Source: Lentinula raphanica
Taxonomy: Eukaryota > Basidiomycota > Agaricomycetes > Agaricales > Omphalotaceae
Direction: 5' to 3'
Length of the DNA stretch: 64,000 nucleotides
NCBI GenBank assembly: GCA_027919835.1
Contig: JANVFP010000011.1
Coordinates: forward strand, 1,302,001-1,366,000
The position numbers were made by a program, and so were the translations under genes. A model generated the notes under the pieces. That model was not told the DNA's origin. It made no database searches and worked only from the letters and a program-made list of their open reading frames with translations. Position 1 is the stretch's first letter, and every line of letters begins with the position of its first letter. This document shows, piece after piece, positions 35,694 to 48,367 of the stretch.

Positions 35694-36620
35694 TTAACGA
35701 TGAACCACCACTTGCCTGTTGAAATACAGAATAAGCCAGTGAGTCTGAGGGCGAGTAATGTAGACTGGCTTTGGGAGGCGGACGCAGTGGTTACTGTGAC
35801 GAGTCACCACTGATGCCCACTCGTGATACATATCAAAAGCCCTGTTGATGGTGGAGGAGAACGGGAGGTCATCTAACGGACGGCTCACGTGAAGGGTGTT
35901 CTGAGTAGGACAATCGGATGGAGGAGGAGGACGATGGGCCAGAGAGGAGTCTGGATTGGGACGAGACCTCTTTTGTTGGCCATCCGAGTAAAGGCCCCGC
36001 TTTTGTTTTGAAGAAATGGGTGGGACATCACTCAGGCGATGTGCGAGAGAGGGAAGCGGAGGGGTGTGAGGAGACCGTGGAGGAGGAGAGCCCAAGGAGT
36101 GAGGACGGGAAATGTTGACCGAACTCGAACGTGAACGCGAACGTGAACATGAACGTGAAAGGGAGCGACGGAAGTCATAAGGAGGCGAATGTGAGTGGTG
36201 GGAAGAGGAGGTGAGAAGTGGAAGGCGAGGGTTGCTGGGAGACTGATTGAGAAGTGTCAAGGAGTTGGTGAGGATCGCCCGGATGGGAACGAGGTCGGTT
36301 ATCCTAGTCCACAGCTCCTCCTGAGACTGTTTGATATTGGCCTGCACCATCTCCAGAATCTCTGTCCTCAAGGACCGGTACTGAGTTTTCAGCCTCTCCT
36401 CCATCTGGCGTAGATCCTGGATGACGTTCCTCAACACCTCTCCATGAGAATCGAGAGCGGCCAACTCGATCCGTGCGCGTAGGTCCTCAGTTAAGCGGCC
36501 CTCTAACTCCTCGATGCAGCGATGGACAAGTTGCTCGAGGCGAACTGTATTGGATTCGAGCCTGGTCATCCTAGAAGAAGCGCTCTCCCTAGAAGTTGGA
36601 CCAGGCTCCAAACAAGTGTT
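35694..36620 (-). CDS. Coiled-coil plus Ser/Arg-rich protein of unknown origin (exon or relic)
   Basis: An open frame of about 305 codons ends at 35694. It begins with a long coiled coil (VRLEQLVHRCIEELEGRL; IQDLRQMEERLKTQYRSL). A Ser/Pro/Arg-rich linker follows, partly encoded by a GTTCAC-type hexamer repeat (36115-36165), then a short folded tail (INRAFDMYHEWASVVTRH). There is no ATG at the start of the frame; a second frame upstream (to 36835, LQQLLKTSVPTLMTTAPAAA) probably belongs to the same protein after a 1-nt shift or splice. The style is that of a basidiomycete retroelement ORF1/gag-like protein, but I see no zinc knuckle. Confidence 0.45.
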   Translation of the reverse strand, partial: NTCLEPGPTSRESASSRMTRLESNTVRLEQLVHRCIEELEGRLTEDLRARIELAALDSHGEVLRNVIQDLRQMEERLKTQYRSLRTEILEMVQANIKQSQEELWTRITDLVPIRAILTNSLTLLNQSPSNPRLPLLTSSSHHSHSPPYDFRRSLSRSCSRSRSRSSSVNISRPHSLGSPPPRSPHTPPLPSLAHRLSDVPPISSKQKRGLYSDGQQKRSRPNPDSSLAHRPPPPSDCPTQNTLHVSRPLDDLPFSSTINRAFDMYHEWASVVTRHSNHCVRLPKPVYITRPQTHWLILYFNRQVVVHR

Positions 36621-36835
36621 TGTCGTGTAATGAACAGGGTGGGGAGTTGCCGAAGACGAAGCAGCAGGGGGTTTTTGGGGTCGACGCGCAGAAGTGGCTG
36701 ACGGCTGGCTGATAGGTAAGGGCTCCTACTCGAGCAGCAGCTGGTGCCGTGGTCATTAGAGTAGGAACCGAGGTCTTGAGCAGTTGCTGTAGCTCGGAAT
36801 TGGCATCGGCAGCGTTCTTTTGCAGAGGCTTTCAA

Positions 36836-37290
36836 GCAGAAGTGATGTGATTGATGAATTCTTGCCCTGATCTTCGACTTCCATTGTTGAATGACGATCA
36901 GACTTCTTGAAAGTTGAAATCAAGTTGGGAAACCAAGTAATAGCAAGTAATGGGTGGAGACTTGAGAGGCAACATGAAGAGTTACTGACTGAGAAACTTC
37001 AAATTGTAAAAGTCACATGTCATTTCTATAGATCGCGTTTAAAGCGTTTCCATCATATCTTGCAGGTACAATAATAACCATCATCATGTCTTGTTCAACC
37101 TGTCAGCACAGTCGCCGAATGGTTTACGGCCAAGCTAGCCTTGTCCATATTGCTAACAGGTTTGAACAAGTCCACTCCACCCCATCTGAATACTCTGCTG
37201 TTAAGTTCTTTACCATGACATCCTACGTTGTCTCACTGGCTCACTGGCTCAATCTGAAGAGTAGAGACTGAAGGTAAGCTACAACTACAT
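36836..37290. other. Unassigned stretch
   Basis: About 450 bp. A 61-codon frame (37086-37271, MSCSTCQHSRRMVYG) has no recognisable domain. Confidence 0.4.
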
Positions 37291-37530
37291 TCTTTTGGTT
37301 CAACGCGTTCTTTTGGTTCAACGTGTTCTTTTGGTTCAAGTTGTTCTTTTGGTTCAACGTGTTCTTTTGGTTCAACGCGTTCTCTTGATTCAACGCATTC
37401 TCTTGATTCAACGTGCTCTCTTGATTCAACGCGTTCTCTTGATTCAATGCATTCTCTTGATTCAATGCATTCTCTTGGTGCAAAGCGTTTTCCTGGTTCA
37501 ATGCTTTCTCTTGGTTCAACGCGTTCTCTC
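37291..37530. repeat. 18-bp minisatellite (TTCTYTTGRTTCAACGCG)
   Basis: About 13 tandem 18-bp units with scattered point variants. All three frames are open on parts of both strands because the unit length is divisible by three. This gives LNQENA or VEPKEH peptide repeats in translation, which I attribute to the repeat and not to a gene. Confidence 0.85.
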
Positions 37531-39506
37531 TGCAGCACAATGAGCACTTGTTTTTGAAAGTGTATTCAATGTGTTCTTGCAGGCCTGTTTGCATGCTTAA
37601 TCACCCATCCAGTAAACTGAGTTATTTGGTAGCCTCACACAACCACACCAGAATCTACACCTACACAGCATCCGACCTTTCTTTCCACCCAATGCAACCA
37701 TCCTTTCCAGCAATCTAGCTCACATCATCAATCTCTCGCTGATCTAGAGGCTGGCATTGTCGGACAGATATAACTCTTCAAGTTCTTCGCTGGTGATATT
37801 GGTAGAATAGCGTAAAGTGGTACAGAATTAGCTGACATCCTCAACTTTGGTTCGGTTCGTGTCAGGTTCTGGATTGTTAATGATTTACTCATTTGCTTTT
37901 GCTTCGTAGAGACACTATAGTCGTCGATCGGTTTACATAGGGTCTTTGGATCCTCTCTCTGCTCCCCTCATTGACCCTTACATCAGGAAAAACATCTTGT
38001 GCCTCAGTGCCCAAAAGTTGGCCTCAGAAATTGGCCAAATCTTAAGTACCTTCAAAGCTAAGTTGGGCTTTGTAAGAACCCAGGGAGTTGCAGCTGTTGA
38101 GGCAGCTGAGGGAGTTGAGGAAAAGGGCTGTTTCTGTGACTGCTTATAATTCTTTCGGGTGCTTTGAGGATCTTTCAAATGCTTTCAGTATCTTTCAGGG
38201 AGCCTAGGGTATTGTAGACAATCAGGCTCTTTGGCTAAAATTTTAACAATAAATGCCTAAATCATTTCTAGTTAAACTTATACTTAAAGGTTCTCACTCC
38301 TTCAACCATCTAGGTGTAGCATGGATCGTAGCATTTGTGAGGCTTATGATAAGAATGAGTTACTATGACTGCAGACCGTCTTATTTCATCTTTCCTAATC
38401 AACACATCAACACAAACGAGAGATGGAGGCGATACAAAAGCGTCGATACACCATCCTCTATTGTCGCTTCCGAATCATAGTATGTGAGGATCCAAAGGCA
38501 CGCGTTTTCGGATGGCATTGCGTCAAGGAAACTCCACACTCCCAGCTTTCATATCCTGATCTGGATGTTGTAGTGGAACGTGAGGAGGCGTGAACGCAGG
38601 CGGGAACAAGAACTACTAGAACGCCCTTTCTTGAAACTGGATATAACTAGCGAGGTCACTTCAAATGCCAGGAAGAGCGAAAATGAGAATACAGATGAAA
38701 AGGCAAATCGTACTAACTGTACCTAGTGAGTTCCAGCTGCATGGGTTTCCAGCAGAAGTCCGTCGCAAATTTGACTTTTTTTGCACTCCTCCTGAAGAAC
38801 ACGCAGCTAGAGATTTTGTAGGTGAATCCACATCGATATAGTTGAGACTGAGGTTTGTCTCTGGCGTCCTGAGTTCTCGCTTATGCGGAGTATTCCCTGT
38901 CCCCAGAAATGCCCATAATGGCCGTATCGTATAGGATTGGATGATTCGAAAGTTTTGCTTTCGTCTAGTTGGTTGTGAGTAGAACCCGCTGGTTGATGAA
39001 AGAAACTTAACCTATAGTAGGCGGCGTCACAGACCATCTCCAGAGTTAGGTGTAGTCTTTTGCTCTCGTATAGTCTTGGGAAGTTGAGTTAATCGAGAGA
39101 GGTCATGAAGGAGCCAGTGGAAGTTGAAAGCAGGAAGCAGAAATTGTGGGCGTCAAAACGAGCGTTACTTTGAGTGTTTATATATTATAGCTTTCAGATC
39201 CTCAAAGGCACAAATGCTACCCAATTATGTTGAAAAATACAGCCAGGAGTAAGATAAGTGAGCTATGAGGATAGTAATCATCTCAGGCTACTCGCTCATA
39301 CAGTATTTCTATGCAAGTTCCCACATCAATATGAGGAAATCTTGTGCGACGATGGTTGAGCTGAGAAAAATGCCGAAGTAAAGAGTTTTCATAATAGAAT
39401 TGCCAGCCAGCAGCGAGTCAGTGATGATTCAAAGATGAAAACTAAGTCCACATTTCTGTCGAGCCAACGTACACACAGTAAAGATTAGAGTCTATTCTCG
39501 TCTCCT
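37531..39506. other. Long stretch without recognised genes
   Basis: Nearly 2 kb. At 37984 the sequence ATCAGGAAAAAC resembles the left end of the CAGGAAAAAT element family. Up to about 38220 there are CTTTGAGGATCTTTC-like units typical of that family, but I found no matching right end, so this is a truncated copy at best. The rest shows nothing I can name. Confidence 0.4.
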
Positions 39507-39658
39507 TCAACTCTTGTTGTGGCTTCGCAAGCAAAGTTCTAAGCATTTGACATTCTCCTCCGTAGAACCACCAGGGTCGACCGAAGCCCCGAGATTTCAC
39601 TGGTGGAACGCACGGAGCTATTCCTTCGTGAATGCGCCTACAACAGTGTGTAATACAC
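39507..39658 (-). pseudogene. TauD/TfdA-type dioxygenase pseudogene, 3' segment
   Basis: Reading away from the LTR on the minus strand, the frame gives [12 protein letters not shown], a stop, LRAFHQ, a stop, then NLGASVDPGGSTEENVK. This is the C-terminal part of a fungal 2-oxoglutarate/Fe(II) dioxygenase of the TauD/TfdA type (VLHTVVGAF then RAFHQCNLA). The two stops (TAG at about 39621 and TGA at about 39599) show decay. The gene continues on the other side of the retrotransposon at 49664. The 5-bp target duplication TACAC is at 39654-39658. Confidence 0.85.
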
Positions 39659-40206
39659 TGTCGTGACATCTGACATCAATCACACCTCCTGCTTCATTAT
39701 CAATCCTCTTCTCATGCTTTATTATCCTCCTCTCGCGTTCTGTCACCATTCTTCCTTCTATTCTCGCACTAGAGTCCTTGTGTTATTGTTCTTCATATCT
39801 GTCTCTCGCGCTGTCACTACTCCTTATCTTTCCAACCATTCTCATTCGCTCTTCGCCTTTCACATTCTCGCACTATTGTATTTTCCAATCTTCTTCACTC
39901 ACGCTGTTCATCTTTACTGCTTTGGGTACTTATTGTTTCACTCAGTATAAATACCACTGTAGCTAGACTCCTGGTTCCCTATCTCGACCTCTTGGTCATT
40001 GGGAACTAGGTTCGTATTTGTATCCTACTCACACTCAATACTACTAACTTGGTCATTGGGAACTAGCTTGTCTTTTCCTTCTGAAGCCCTAGTGATTGGC
40101 CCTTTGTGCCCTCACTGCTGCTGAGATCAACCTCCCCCTTACCCTGTATAGGGTTGTGCTTGTGCTTGTGCTTGTGTCATCCTTCTGTGCTAACTCCTTC
40201 GGGACA
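39659..40206 (+). repeat. 5' LTR of the Gypsy element
   Basis: 548 bp beginning TGTCGTGACA and ending CGGGACA. It matches the 3' LTR except for a 22-bp tandem duplication present only in the 3' copy and a few base changes. A TATA-like motif (AGTATAAATA) lies at about 39944-39953. Near identity of the LTRs implies a fairly recent insertion. Confidence 0.9.
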
Positions 40207-40261
40207 TTAGGTCGAGATCGCTTACTTGTACCATCAGCTCTTGTAACTGATCCTACGAGGC

Positions 40262-41650
40262 GTGTGGAAATTGGACATATCCGATCCTCCACCTTACTCT
40301 GTCATCACGCCTACCTTTGGAGCCTTCACAGATTGTTCCAACTACACCCACGCATTTGATTCCACTGACCACTGTGACATACATTGGTCAACTGACTCTG
40401 ACAGCTGGGAACACTGTGACGAAAATCCTTGTCCCAATCGATACACATTTCCACTCGAACTTGATTACGATTCAGAGCGTTATTTACACATTCCCCCAGA
40501 ACCACCTGTTGCACCATCCCCCATACCCCTTAGAGTTGGACGATCATCCAACCCTAGTTCCAGAGCATCCCCTGCGCTTGTGCCTACTTCCATCACTCCA
40601 TTAGAATCAGAATCAGAATCAGAATCAGACTCGGACTCAGACAGCAACAATATACCTGAAACTCAACAACCTGACACCACAGAATCCGAACCAGTTGATT
40701 CTTCTACAATGGCAAGCATTCAACAGATCACAGACATCATTCACCAGCTTGCACAACAGCAGCAGGCACTTCAGACAACAGTTACAGATATTGCAAGTAA
40801 TATGGGCACCAGTAAAAGTATTAGCAAACCCCAGCCCTATGATGGGAAACGGAGTGATGATGCTCGACGCTTCATGGCAGCATTTGAACTCTGGTCCCAG
40901 GGGATCTCATCACTCAGAGGCAAAAATGAGGAACGGATCAAATCAGCTATCTCCTTTCTCGAAGGAGATGCTGCTATTTGGGCTACTCCAATCTCCAAAA
41001 ACATCAGTAACGTCAACAACAATGTAGCAGGTGCTTCCTTCATTTACCCCACTTGGAATCTATTCAAGGAAGCCTTCAAAGCTCGCTTTGAAACGGTCAA
41101 CCCTGTAGTAGATGCTAAGGAAGCACTCAAAGGGTTATAGCAAGGAAAGAATACAGTTGCAGCCTATGCAGCAGCATTCAAACAGCATGCAAGCCGTACT
41201 GGATATTCTGACCCAGACCTCCGAGACCGTTTTTATCAGCATCTATCCAACCGAGTCAAGGATGGATTGGTGTACACTGATGAAGATAACATTGGTACCT
41301 TGGATGGTCTTATCCAGGAAGCCATGCGCATTGACAATCGTCAAATTGAACGTGCTAAAGAAAGGGGACAGAGTATCACCACTCCTTCTCGAATCCCTAA
41401 CTCCACCAGTGCTTTCCATGCCATTCCATTTGCTCCTGCCTGTGATCCAAATGCCATGGACGTAGATGCCACTTCCACTGGACGTTCCCCTGATGATTAT
41501 CGAAAATTCATGGCTGGAAGATGCTATGGATGTGGATTACAGAATCATTGCAGGGCAGATGGGCATCATGAACAAGATATATGTGACTACTGTGGATACA
41601 CAGGACATCTAGCCAATGTTTGCCGTCGAAAGTTCTTGGGCTATCCTTGA
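40262..41650 (+). pseudogene. Gypsy gag
   Basis: The frame starts after the 5' LTR and covers an acidic, disordered N-terminal region (SESESESDSDSDSN). A retrotransposon capsid-like part follows (KPQPYDGKRSDDARRFMAAF; INWEG-like FLEGDAAIWATPI; YPTWNLFKEAFKARFETVNP). After a single in-frame TAG (41138-41140) the same frame resumes (NTVAAYAAAFKQHASRTGYS). It ends with zinc-knuckle motifs: CYGCGLQNHC (degenerate) and CDYCGYTGHLANVC, a good CX2CX4HX4C box for RNA binding. The lone stop makes gag nonfunctional unless read through. Confidence 0.85.
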
Positions 41651-41847
41651 CCAAGCCAAAGAACTGCTGCCACTGCTGGATCCTCCACCTCTAGCATAGC
41701 TGCTACCACTGCGCCAACCTTGCCAGACTTTTCCCAGATTCTCCAGCAGCTGACAGCTAATCAGAAAACATTGGCTGATCAGATTTCTGAATTGCGCCAG
41801 AATTTTTAAAGTGGGAACCTGTCACGGCTGCCGCCTGGTTCCCTGAA

Positions 41848-42504
41848 TTGTACTCTAAATCGTCTTCTATCTATCAATCTGTTTCCTCGTGTACCATCGG
41901 TTCTATGCAATCAAGTGATTCTTCTCACTTCCGTGTTCCGATTAAGTTACAAGGCAGATTCAAGAGTACAAACAGCGCAGCAATGATCGACTCTGGAGCA
42001 ACTGGACTGTTTATACACCAGCGCTTTATAGATCAACATCGAATCATTACTCGACCTCTTCCAAAACCAATCACTCTTTACAATATTGATGGCACACCAA
42101 ACACAGCAGGGAAAATTACTCATTCGGCACGACTTCTTTCTACAATAGATCAGAACATGCCACAGCTTCTTGAATACTTAGTCACCAACCTAGGATCAGA
42201 CGACATAATCCTTGGGTTACCCTGGCTTCGGAAAGTAAATCCAAATATCAACTGGAAGGAGGGCCGTATCTCGGTACAATCAAAATCAGCCCACCCCATG
42301 GTTATCGAGGAAGTACCAGAACCCCAAGTGGCTAACGTAGGGGGAACCACTTTAGATCTACTAGAAATCAATCCAGAACATGTTCCATTGCCGACACCAA
42401 CTGCTGATGAAATGGAGGACTCTTGCGAGATGATGCCCCACCCCTCTACCGCTTACTTAGAAACCGGAAACAAAGAAGAGCCTTGTGTCGGTCTGGAGTT
42501 CTAG
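41848..42504 (+). pseudogene. Gypsy aspartic protease region
   Basis: The frame contains the retropepsin catalytic motif (AAMIDSGATGLFIH) and the downstream hydrophobic signature (DDIILGLPWLRKVNP). This protease processes the Gag-Pol polyprotein. A stop at 42502 is followed by a frame change before the reverse transcriptase, so the pol reading frame is broken here. Confidence 0.88.
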
Positions 42505-42725
42505 ACCATGCTACAGAAGAACTTTGGTGTGCAGCGGGATACACCTATTCCCAACGATTGGCAGAGGCAGCTTATCGAGAAAAACCAAAGCAATCATTCG
42601 AAGAAATTGTTCCTCTGGAATATCACTGACATTCAAAGGTTTTCTCTGAGAAGGAATCAGAACGTCTTCCCAATCACAAACCCTGGGATCATGCCATTGA
42701 TCTCAAACCTGATGCCCCTGAAACA

Positions 42726-44612
42726 ATGCGAACCAAGATCTACCCCATGTCACTTAACGAACAAGAAGAGCTTGACAGATTCTTGAAAGAAAATCTTCGT
42801 AAAGGTTACATACAGCCTTCTAAATCCCCAGTTGCATCACCAGTCTTCTTTGTGAAAAAGAAGGATGGTAAACTCCGGTTTGTACAGGATTATCGACGAC
42901 TGAATGACTACACCATCAAGAATCGTTATCCCCTTCCCCTTGTTGCAGATATCATCAGTCGACTTCAAAATTCCAAGATATTCACCAAGTTTGATGTTTG
43001 ATGGGGATATAACAATGTGCGGATCAAACAAGGTCATGAATGGAAGGGAGCATTTGCTACTAACCGGGGTCCATTCGAACCCTTGGTTATGTTCTTCGGT
43101 CTCACCAATTCTCCTGCCACATTTCAGGCCCTCATGAACTCCATCTTTGCGGACCTCATTGCATCTGGAAAGGTTGCCGTATATCTGGATGACATCCTGA
43201 TCTTTACTGAAACACTGGAGGAGCACAGAAAACTAGTTCATGAGGTCCTCGATCGACTTGCCAAGCATGACCTCTATCTGCGTCCCGAGAAATGCGAGTT
43301 TGAAAAGTCATCAATTGAATACCTGGGGCTGGTCATTAGCGAAGGACAGGTTCAGATGGATCCAGTTAAGGTCAAAGCCGTAAAAGAATGGCCTACACCA
43401 AAATCACTACGTGATCTTCGAGGATTTCTGGGCTTCGCTAACTTCTATCGGCGGTTTATTGAAGGATTTGCGAAAAGGGCAAGACCCCTTAATGACTTAA
43501 CACGAAAAGATATCCGATGGGACTGGGGCACTTTACAGCAGGAAGCATTTGACAGCCTGAAGATAGCCTTCACCACTGCACCCATTTTAGTGCTATGGAA
43601 CCACACCAGACCCACACGGATTGAAGTCGATGCATCCGGTTTTGCCACTGGCGGAACCCTATCACAACTCCAAGAAGATGGCCTTTGGCATCCTGTGGCA
43701 TTTCGGTCAGCATCTATGGGGCCAGCAGAGCGTAATAATGAAATCTATGATCGTGAAATGCTTGCTATCATAGAAGCGCTCAAAGATTGGAGGCACTTTC
43801 TGGAAGGATTACCCGAACCATTTGAAATCATTACAGACCATCAGAATCTAGAATTCTGGCGAACGGCACAGGACTTGAGCAGAAGGCAGGCACGATGGGC
43901 TCTCTGGTTATCACGATTTAATTTCCATCTAACACATCGTGCGGGAAGGATTCATACACAAGCGGATGCCTTATCTCGCATGGCACAACACCAGGTGCAT
44001 GATTCCGAGGACAACAAAGAACAAGTTGTTCTTAAACCCGAGCATTTCATCAAGGCATCAACTGCAGTATTACTTGACAATCCATTGCTAGAAAGTATAC
44101 GACAGAACAGCACCCGAGAATCAGAGGTAATTGAGGCACTCAACAAGCTCAACGGACCACAGAGCCTTACTCACGGATTGACTGATTGGCGAGAAGAGGA
44201 GGGTCTAGTATTCTACCGAGGAAGGATATATGTTCCACCTAACCAAGAACTGCGTAAGGCAGTACTGGAGCAATGCCATGACTCACGAACAGCAGGACAC
44301 CCAGGAATGCATGGCACATTGGAGCTAGTCAACAGACAGTACTGGTGGCCAGGTATCCGTACCTTCGTTGACAAATATGTTGAAGGATGTGATGTTTGTC
44401 AGCGGAAACGACTAAATCCTTCCCATACAGCACCGCTCCAACCTCTACCTGTTCCAGCTGGTCCCTGGGAGGACATTGGCGTTGACCTTATTGGTGAGTT
44501 ACCAATGACGCAAGCAGGCCACAATGCCATAATCACATTCGTCGACCACTATACCAAAATGATCCATTGTTTTCCCACAACTACGGAGATAACTGCACAC
44601 AGGATACAGTAA
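42726..44612 (+). pseudogene. Gypsy reverse transcriptase, RNase H and integrase N-terminal half
   Basis: Reverse transcriptase segments are clear: [20 protein letters not shown], then FDV, a stop (TGA 42999-43001, probably CGA to TGA) and WGYNN. VAVYLDDILIF carries the catalytic YLDD near 43177. The RNase H region has IEVDASGFATGGTLSQ and IITDHQNLEFW. Integrase begins with an HHCC zinc-binding domain (HDSRTAGHPGMHGTL; CDVCQRKR) and the first catalytic Asp (WEDIGVDLIGELP). The frame is then cut at 44596 by a foldback element. The remainder is at 48374-49060. Confidence 0.93.
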
Positions 44613-47529
44613 AGCTTTTGTAAAAAAGACTGATAAGTTATCAGGTACCTATTGCAAATAGTTGTGATAACCCGGAGGGGGTCCCGGAAATGGCCCCGGG
44701 GGGTGGTCATGCCTGTCACCACCTGTCACATATGGCTTATATTTACTGTTTTGGGTAATTAATAATCATCCAGATATTAAATAAGCAGTACATTTTCAAA
44801 AAAACTCGAAAATTCATAAAAATTCATAAAAAACCTAAAATGGCCTGATTAGGTCAGATCAGGATATGTAACCAAATGACCTCATATGATAAAAAATGAT
44901 GTAGGGCCAATGTAAATCCTAAAAATAGTCAAAAAATTCAGGGGTGCCTTGTTGGCCCTGAAAACGCAAAATAAAAAAAAATACGCGACAAGTGTAAAAA
45001 TTTTCATCACTCCAAATCATCCCAAATCCACTATACAGTCAGTATATATGATGTAAATGCTATATTTAGCATCCTAGTACCTTTATTGGACTAAAAATAG
45101 AACTTGATCTCATCTGATAGCAAAAAATCTGAAAAAAAATCATAAAAAATACTCAAAAAATTCAGGGGTGCCTCATTGGCCCCGAAAATATAAAATAAAA
45201 AAGTTTACATGACACAATTGAAAAACAATATCACTCCAAATCATACCAAATCCACTACACAGTCAGTATATGTCATGTATATGCCATTTATAGCACCCCT
45301 AGTACCCTCAATCACTTATATCACTCAAGAATCATACCAAACTGAATAATTTGGGGAGTAAATATATTGTACATGATATTTTTAGCACACCTAGTACCCT
45401 TGATAACTTAGAACAATTTATATTACTCAATATGTCCAGTACACTTAGCACTTATCACACCTAACACACTAAAACTCATAACAGTACTTATATGTATTAT
45501 ACTTAACACAGTTGACAATGAAAATACTCAAAACAATGTTATCAGTTACTATACTTAACACACTTAACAGTCAAAAAATCGGAACAATGTTACTTTATAT
45601 ACATAACACACTCATTGTTATACTGTAACACACTCATAACAACGAGTTTTGGGCGCTTATGGGCGCTTATTTGGTGTTTTTGAGTCGAAATTCATTAATA
45701 GCACACTCAATAATTTTTGTCTGGGCTCTATATTGTGTAAGGATGTTGTTTATATCATAATACACTTGATACAGTTCAGAGAACTCAAAATTACAGCCTG
45801 TGGAACAGGCTATATTGTGATCTTTTGTGATATAACAGTGTTTTATGTAAATGTCAGTGCATACACCCATGTTGTGAAGTCAAACTGCTACTGGGTCATG
45901 AGAAGAGTCATCCTACAACCTATTCTATGCTAACTCTATGTGATACAGCCAAGAGATCTGTAATGGGGGTCATTGAATATGACATCTATTGTTACATGTA
46001 AGTGTAGACATTTATAGTGTACATGAAATATGTACATGTATATCACAGAGTCCAATAGTCATAGTGAGTATCTGAACCATGTCCAGACACTTCTAGTAGA
46101 CTGTAGGAGTGATTCCCTCATGAACCACCATCAGTATACTTGCATTACATGGACATATGCATTGACATTTACATAAAACACTGTTATATTTCAAAAGATC
46201 ACAATATAGCCAGTCCCACAGGCTGTAATCTTGAGCTCTCCGAACTGTATCAAGTGTATTATGATATAAACAACATCCTTACACAATATAGAGCCCAGAC
46301 AAAAATTATTGAGTGTGCTATTAATGAATTTCGACTCAAAAACACCAAATAAGCGCCCAAAACTCGTTGTTATGAGTGTGTTATAGTATAACAATTGTTC
46401 CGACTTTTTGACTGTCAAGTGTGTTAAGTATAATGACTGATAACACTGTTTACAGTATTTTCATTGTCAACTGTGTTAAGTATAATACATATAAGTACTG
46501 TTATGAGTTTTAGTGTGTTAGGTGTGATAAGTGCTAAGTGTACTGAACATATTGAGTAATATAAATTGTTCTAAGTTATCAAGGGTACTAGGTGTGCTAA
46601 AAATATCATGTACAATATATTTACTCCCCAAATTATTCAGTTTGGTATGATTCTTGAGTGATATAAGTGATTGAGGGTACTAGGGGTGCTATAAATGACA
46701 TATACATGACATATACTGACTGTGTAGTGGATTTGGTATGATTTGGAGTGATATTGTTTTTCAATTGTGTCATGTAAACTTTTTTATTTTACATTTTCGG
46801 GGCCAATGAGGCACCCCTGAATTTTTTGAGTATTTTTTATGATTTTTTCAGATTTTTTGCTATCAGATGAGATCAAGTTCTATTTTTAGTCCAATAAAGG
46901 TACTAGGATGCTAAATATAGCATTTACATCATATATACTGACTGTATAGTGGATTTGGGATGATTTGGAGTGATGAAAATTTTTACACTTGTCGCGTATT
47001 TTTTTTTATTTTGTGTTTTCAGGGCCAACAAGGCACCCCTGAATTTTTTGACTATTTTTAGGATTTTTTTTAGATTTTTTGCTACTAGATGAGATCATGA
47101 TCAATTTTTTCCTTTTTTGGTAATTTTGATGTGCCTGGGCCTGCAATAGGCTCTATACCATCCCTCAATATTCTTTGCATTTTTATTGATTTTTTGGGCT
47201 ATTTTTAGTACCTACATTGGCCCTACATCATTTTTTATCATATGAGGTCATTTGGTTACATATCCTGATCTGACCTAATCAGGCCATTTTAGGTTTTTTA
47301 TGAATTTTTATGAATTTTCGAGTTTTTTTGAAAATGTACTGCTTATTTAATATCTGGATGATTATTAATTACCCAAAACAGTAAATATAAGCCATATGTG
47401 ACAGGTGGTGACAGGCATGACCACCCCCCGGGGCCATTTCCGGGACCCCCTCCGGGTTATCACAACTATTTGCAATAGGTACCCGATAACTTATCGGTAC
47501 TTTTTACAAAAGTTTTACAGTATCAGCTG
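44597..47529. mobile_element. Foldback element, copy 1 (inserted in Gypsy integrase)
   Basis: The 2.93-kb element starts ACACAGGATACAGTAAAGC and ends ...GTATCAGCTG. Its two arms (about 44597-45855 and 46150-47529) are inverted copies around a single-copy loop of about 0.3 kb. The left arm lacks a block of about 140 bp that the right arm keeps (47095-47220). The target duplication is AACTGC (44591-44596); the second copy is split by the solo LTR (AACTG at 47530-47534 and AACTGC at 48368-48373). The arms are AT-rich except for a GC-rich block (ACCCGGAGGGGGTCCCGG) near each end. No frame longer than about 95 codons. Confidence 0.9.
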
Positions 47530-47534
47530 AACTG

Positions 47535-48367
47535 TGTTAGGGTGCTTGATGCTCTAACCCTCGACGGCACCACAGACGACGGCTACGAGCGATTGATCCA
47601 CACAAACGTCGTAGAAACTGCTAGGCAGGAAAATCTACACTGAATGTCTGGACTCCAAAGGATTGTTGATAGTTGTTAATACACGTTGATGTTACACCAG
47701 AACCAGAACCAGAGACGAAACAAGAGAGAAAGAGCCAAAACCAAAGCCGAGTATGATTCCAAAATAACTGATCTGGGGTCTTTACATGCAAGTATCTAGC
47801 CTTTATATACTACTGGAAGTCCATAACCCGATTTGGGTTATTGGAGTCATGCTGACTTATTTGTATTGTTCCTAATTCACATGGGGTGTTTCCTGTCATC
47901 CTGAGTCAATATGACTGGACTCGAGTCATATTGAACAGCCTCCTGTTGAACTAGATCAAGAATAGCTAGTCTGGAATCCTGAAAAGGCATAGTTCCATGT
48001 CATTGTAAAACCATGGGAAAGTGGTCCTGAACTAGACCAAGAATAGCTAGAATGGAATCCTGAAAAGGAATAGTCCCAATGTTAGTGTAAATCCGTGGGA
48101 AAATACTCCGGAGCTAGATCAAGACAATAAGGATTGAGTCACTGAAAGGGGAAATCTCCAAGTATGGTTAGACCGTGGGAAATTAGACCGGAAATAGGTC
48201 CGGAACTTGTTATATTAGATCCAGAAAAGGAATAGTGCAGATCCGAGACCATGGGCTTGGTTTAAAGCATATCTGAGCTGTAAAAATGCAGAATTAATGA
48301 GGAATAATCCCAGGAGTATCGAGGAAATTTGTAGGGGGTCGGGAAACATATGTTATGCTTCATAACA
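47535..48367. mobile_element. Solo LTR (Copia-like ends) inside the foldback element's target duplication
   Basis: An 833-bp sequence begins TGTTAGGGTG and ends CATAACA, so it has the short inverted ends TGTTA/TAACA typical of LTRs. It is flanked by the 5-bp direct repeat AACTG (47530-47534 and 48368-48372). It holds a TATA motif (TTTATATAC, about 47802) and no coding frame. The position, exactly within the foldback target duplication, dates it as the youngest of the nested events. Copia assignment rests on the termini only. Confidence 0.8.

Noticed and set aside
37291..37530. Regular 18-bp repeats (and the 30-bp repeat at 52032) as CRISPR-like arrays
   Set aside because: Units are contiguous with no unique spacers, and the host is a eukaryote.
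39442..39669. Open minus-strand frame across the left LTR border as a gene
   Set aside because: It is an alternative frame of the dioxygenase pseudogene. The true frame gives VLHTVVGAF and RAFHQ with stops.
45649..46352. Two similar open frames on opposite strands in the foldback element
   Set aside because: They are the same sequence because the arms are inverted copies. Composition is AT-driven and the frames differ in copies 2 and 3.
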